Part shown: piece after piece, positions 5,348 to 8,249 of the stretch
Layout of the letters: each line of letters opens with the position of its first letter
Position numbering within the stretch: the first letter of the stretch is position 1
Assembly: GCA_934553185.1 (NCBI GenBank)
Contig: CAKTFF010000079.1
Location: 1-8,249 of the forward strand
Length of the DNA stretch: 8,249 nt
Source: an uncultured Devosia sp.
Lineage (GTDB): Bacteria; Pseudomonadota; Alphaproteobacteria; Rhizobiales; Devosiaceae
Direction: 5' to 3'
Translations under genes and position numbers: made by a program
Notes under the pieces: generated by a model
The model's database searches: none
What the model saw: only the letters and a program-made list of their open reading frames with translations
Told to the model about the DNA's origin: nothing

Positions 5348-5364
5348 CCCGGCTCTAGTCCGGG
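5348..5364 (+). repeat. Small hairpin just upstream of the ftsK start
   Basis: CCCGG (5348-5352) can pair with CCGGG (5360-5364) around a 7-base loop, 18 bases before the ftsK ATG. The spacer after it has only TTGAG as a weak Shine-Dalgarno. The hairpin may influence translation initiation, but could also be chance in GC-rich DNA. Confidence 0.25.
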
Positions 5365-5382
5365 CAATGTTTGAGTTCTCCC

Positions 5383-8115
5383 ATGCCCAGTTCTCCCTCG
5401 CCCGTCCTCGACGAAATCCGCCCCGTATCCGGGCGCTCTCGCGCTGCCGTCAAGGCGGCGCCGGTGCCGCCCCCGGCTCTGGCGATTCGCATTCCCGTGC
5501 GGCTGGCAGGCATTCTGCTGGTGGGGTTGGTTGGGCTTTGCTTGGCAGCCCTTGCCTCCTGGTCCGTGGATGATCCAAGCCTGAGCTACGCGACTACCAA
5601 GACCCCGGCCAACTGGCTGGGCTATCCTGGCGCGGTGATTGCCGACACGCTATTTCAGTTCCTGGGCCTTGCCGCGCTTGCCCTCTTGGTGCCGCCTGCG
5701 CTCTGGGGCTGGACCTTTCTGCGCCGTCGCATGCCGACCAAGCTCGGTCTTCGGGTCCTTGGCTGGGTCGCCGCCACCATTCTGGTTGCCGGTGTCCTGT
5801 CTTTTGTCGCCTTACCGGCCAGCTGGCCCCTGCCAACCGGCCTTGGCGGTCTTGTGGGCAATGGCTTCACCGCGCTGGCGCGCCTCGTAACCGGGGAAGC
5901 GCCGCAGGCGGTCACCGCCGCGCTCTTTGCCATCATCATCGCGATTCCCGCACTTGCCGCCTTCTGGATTGCCATGGGGCTGGGCAACTCGGTTCCGACC
6001 GGCCCGCGCAATGTCGTTTCCACCCGCAAGGGCGCAGCCGCTCCAGCGCAAGAAGAGGAACGCGAAACCAATCCGCTGGTCGATATCGTGCTCGGCGCCG
6101 TGGTCCATACCGGCTACAGCTTGCGCACCGCTTTCCGCCGCGCCCGCGCCAGCCATGCCGAGCGCCGCACGGCCGAAAGCGCCAGCTGGCGCGACGATGA
6201 CCATGAGCCAAGCCTGGATGGCCCCGCACCCACTTTCGAGCCGCGTGAGCCCACGCTCGCACCGCCAGCGCAACGGCGCATCCATGCCGCTCCCGAGCCC
6301 GCATTTGAGGTCGAGCCCCCGTTCGAGGGGGAACCAGAAATCTCCCCACGCATCAATGCGCGTCCCAGCTATGACGAGACCGAACTCGATTATCCCGACG
6401 AGGGGGAAGACGATGTTCCGTTTGTTCCGGACATGGCGCCCCAGCCGCCGGTCAACCACCAGCAGCGCGGCGACTCGCGCTTTCACCCCATCGATCCTGC
6501 CAAGCCGCGCGTTGCCGCACCTGCACCGCGTCCAGCTCCCGGCCAGCGCATTACCCGCGAAGCACAGGCCTCGTTCCTTGACGAGCCAGGCGGCTTCGAG
6601 CTGCCGCCGCTGACGCTGCTGAGCGAGCCCAAGCATCTTGGTCCTTCGCCCGAGCATGCGCCCGAACGCCTCGAAGCCATGGCGCGCAAGCTCGAGGAAG
6701 TGCTGCAGGACTTTGGCGTCAAGGGCGACATCATCAATGTCCGCCCCGGCCCGGTCGTGACCCTGTTCGAGCTTGAGCCAGCGCCCGGCATCAAGTCCTC
6801 GCGCGTCATTTCCCTCGCCGACGATATCGCCCGCTCCATGTCGGCCATTTCCGCCCGCGTTGCCGTGGTGCCGGGGCGCAATGCCATTGGCATCGAACTG
6901 CCCAACACCAATCGCGAAACCGTTTACTTCCGTGAGATGCTGGCCTCGTCCGACTTCGAGAAGATGAAGGGCAAGCTCCCCATCTGCCTGGGCAAGACCA
7001 TTGGCGGCGAACCGGTGATCGCCGACCTCGCGCGCATGCCGCATTTGCTGATCGCCGGCACCACCGGTTCGGGCAAATCGGTTGGTATCAACACCTTCAT
7101 CCTCTCGCTGCTCTACCAGATGACGCCCGAGCAGTGCCGCATGATCATGATTGACCCCAAGATGCTTGAACTCAGCATCTATGATGGCATCCCCCATCTG
7201 CTGACCCCCGTCGTTACCGACCCGCAAAAAGCGGTGGTGGCGCTCAAATGGGCGGTGCGCGAGATGGAAGATCGCTATCGCAAGATGAGCAAGATCGGCG
7301 TGCGCAACATCGACGGCTTCAACCAGCGTGTCGGCGAATCCAAGGCCAAGGGCGAAGTCATCACCCGCACGGTGCAGACCGGCTTTGACCGCGAAACCGG
7401 CGAAGCGATCTTTGAGAGCGAGGAGTTCGATCTCGAGCCATTGCCCTATATCGTGGTCATCGTCGACGAGATGGCCGACTTGATGATGGTGGCCGGCAAG
7501 GACATCGAAGGCGCTATCCAGCGTCTCGCGCAGATGGCCCGCGCCGCCGGCATCCATATCATTACCGCAACGCAGCGCCCGTCCGTCGACGTCATCACCG
7601 GCACGATCAAGGCCAACTTCCCCACCCGCATCTCCTTCATGGTGACGAGCAAAATCGACTCGCGCACCATTCTGGGCGAGCAGGGCGCCGAGCAACTGCT
7701 GGGCAATGGCGACATGCTCTATATGGCCTCGGGCGGCCGCACCAAGCGCCTCCACGGCCCCTTTGTGGCGGACAGCGAAGTGGAAGCGGTGGTCAACCAT
7801 CTCAAGTCGCAGGGCTCGCCCGATTACCTCGATTCCATCACCGAGGAAGAAGACGAGGGCAGCGGCGATGTGGACAGCGGCGACTTCGGCGGCGCCGGAG
7901 CTGGCGCGTCGGGCGATGACCTTTATGATAAGGCCGTGCACATCGTTCTCACCGACAAGAAGGCCTCGACCTCCTATGTGCAGCGCCGTCTCGGCGTCGG
8001 CTACAACAAGGCGGCAACCCTGATCGAGCGCATGGAAAAGGAAGGCGTGATCTCCCAGGCCAACCATGCCGGCAAAAGGGAAATCCTCGTGGGCAACAAC
8101 GCCGACGGTTACTAG
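5383..8115 (+). CDS. ftsK: DNA translocase FtsK
   Basis: A 910-residue divisome protein that anchors at the septum and pumps chromosomal DNA to aid terminus segregation and dimer resolution at dif. The N-terminal part has four hydrophobic segments (~40-60, 83-110, 124-144, 176-200). A ~200-residue Pro/Glu/Ala-rich linker follows to ~400. The motor comprises an alpha domain (~405-530) and a RecA-like beta domain with Walker A GTTGSGKS (559-566), Walker B IVVIVDE (690-696), [11 protein letters not shown] (730-740) and KRLHGPFV (788-795). An acidic spacer ([10 protein letters not shown], from 820) leads to the winged-helix gamma domain (~847-904, LYDKAV to KREILV) that reads polar KOPS sequences and contacts XerD. 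The family is complete and of usual length. ATG 5383 is chosen; TTG 5371 in frame would add four residues, and an in-frame TAG at 5356 excludes anything longer. The Shine-Dalgarno is poor. Confidence 0.97.
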   Translation: MPSSPSPVLDEIRPVSGRSRAAVKAAPVPPPALAIRIPVRLAGILLVGLVGLCLAALASWSVDDPSLSYATTKTPANWLGYPGAVIADTLFQFLGLAALALLVPPALWGWTFLRRRMPTKLGLRVLGWVAATILVAGVLSFVALPASWPLPTGLGGLVGNGFTALARLVTGEAPQAVTAALFAIIIAIPALAAFWIAMGLGNSVPTGPRNVVSTRKGAAAPAQEEERETNPLVDIVLGAVVHTGYSLRTAFRRARASHAERRTAESASWRDDDHEPSLDGPAPTFEPREPTLAPPAQRRIHAAPEPAFEVEPPFEGEPEISPRINARPSYDETELDYPDEGEDDVPFVPDMAPQPPVNHQQRGDSRFHPIDPAKPRVAAPAPRPAPGQRITREAQASFLDEPGGFELPPLTLLSEPKHLGPSPEHAPERLEAMARKLEEVLQDFGVKGDIINVRPGPVVTLFELEPAPGIKSSRVISLADDIARSMSAISARVAVVPGRNAIGIELPNTNRETVYFREMLASSDFEKMKGKLPICLGKTIGGEPVIADLARMPHLLIAGTTGSGKSVGINTFILSLLYQMTPEQCRMIMIDPKMLELSIYDGIPHLLTPVVTDPQKAVVALKWAVREMEDRYRKMSKIGVRNIDGFNQRVGESKAKGEVITRTVQTGFDRETGEAIFESEEFDLEPLPYIVVIVDEMADLMMVAGKDIEGAIQRLAQMARAAGIHIITATQRPSVDVITGTIKANFPTRISFMVTSKIDSRTILGEQGAEQLLGNGDMLYMASGGRTKRLHGPFVADSEVEAVVNHLKSQGSPDYLDSITEEEDEGSGDVDSGDFGGAGAGASGDDLYDKAVHIVLTDKKASTSYVQRRLGVGYNKAATLIERMEKEGVISQANHAGKREILVGNNADGY

Positions 8116-8136
8116 GCCAAACCACTATTCTCGCGG

Positions 8137-8169
8137 AAGCCCCGACCCAGAGCCGGGGCTTTTGCTTTT
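8137..8169 (+). terminator. Intrinsic terminator of ftsK
   Basis: AAGCCCCG (8137-8144) pairs with CGGGGCTT (8154-8161) around a 9-base loop, and the T-rich tail TTTTGCTTTT (8160-8169) follows. It begins 21 bases after the ftsK stop, indicating that ftsK transcription ends here. Confidence 0.88.
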
Positions 8170-8249
8170 GTGTTACCGTTTGCAAGGCATTGATCAGGGG
8201 GCGGGAACCAGCTGTTGCCGCAATTGCTTTCTAGGCTAGCGTTACAAAC
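8170..8249. other. Unassigned right edge
   Basis: Nothing here can be supported as a gene. TTGCCG (8215-8220) and TAGCGT (8237-8242) with 16-base spacing could be a weak promoter for a gene beyond the window, but the match is too poor to call. Confidence 0.2.

Noticed and set aside
5812..8067. A 751-codon open frame on the minus strand opposite ftsK.
   Set aside because: It is an antisense shadow in the same way: low-complexity His/Gly/Ala composition, no domain, no ribosome binding site, and full overlap with an unmistakable ftsK.

Overview
The window looks like core chromosome of an alphaproteobacterium, most likely Hyphomicrobiales (Rhizobiales), with a Devosia-like organism as my best guess. 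This rests on GC-rich coding DNA, the family and order of the genes (thioredoxin/TPR protein, LON-domain protein, Trm112-like protein, UbiH-type hydroxylase, glnK, amtB, ftsK), and the alphaproteobacterial form of several proteins, such as a Trm112-like protein without the second cysteine and an AmtB with a signal peptide. I see no phage, transposase, CRISPR array, toxin-antitoxin pair or other accessory cargo, and no frameshifted or broken gene.

Layout. Positions 1-1520 (+) hold a tight three-gene cluster: the C-terminal TPR part of a thioredoxin-fold co-chaperone (cut by the left edge), a stand-alone LON substrate-binding-domain protein, and a small Trm112/UPF0434-like protein. A 171-base convergent gap follows. 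On the minus strand, 2912-1692 encodes an FAD-dependent UbiH/COQ6-type ubiquinone-biosynthesis hydroxylase. It diverges from the nitrogen pair glnK (3177-3515) and amtB (3536-4927). The 264-base divergent region carries a near-consensus sigma-54 promoter just upstream of glnK, an IHF-like site and two short inverted repeats, as expected for an NtrC-controlled ammonium-uptake operon.

From 4928 to 5382 there is no credible gene, but the DNA is full of potential RNA structure: a hairpin directly after amtB, a run of further hairpins including a 21-position near-perfect inverted repeat, and a strong intrinsic terminator at 5175-5206. This may be a small RNA or a structured amtB 3' UTR. The ftsK leader (5207-5382) contains a CtrA-like TTAG-N7-TTAAC box. 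ftsK (5383-8115) encodes the membrane-anchored DNA translocase of the divisome and ends at a clear terminator (8137-8169). The last 80 bases hold nothing I can assign.

How the genes work together. GlnK and AmtB form a known module: the P-II trimer plugs the ammonium channel when nitrogen is plentiful. The other genes are housekeeping (protein folding, respiration cofactor, cell division) and share no obvious pathway with it. The two points most worth following are the structured amtB-ftsK spacer and the regulatory architecture upstream of glnK and ftsK.
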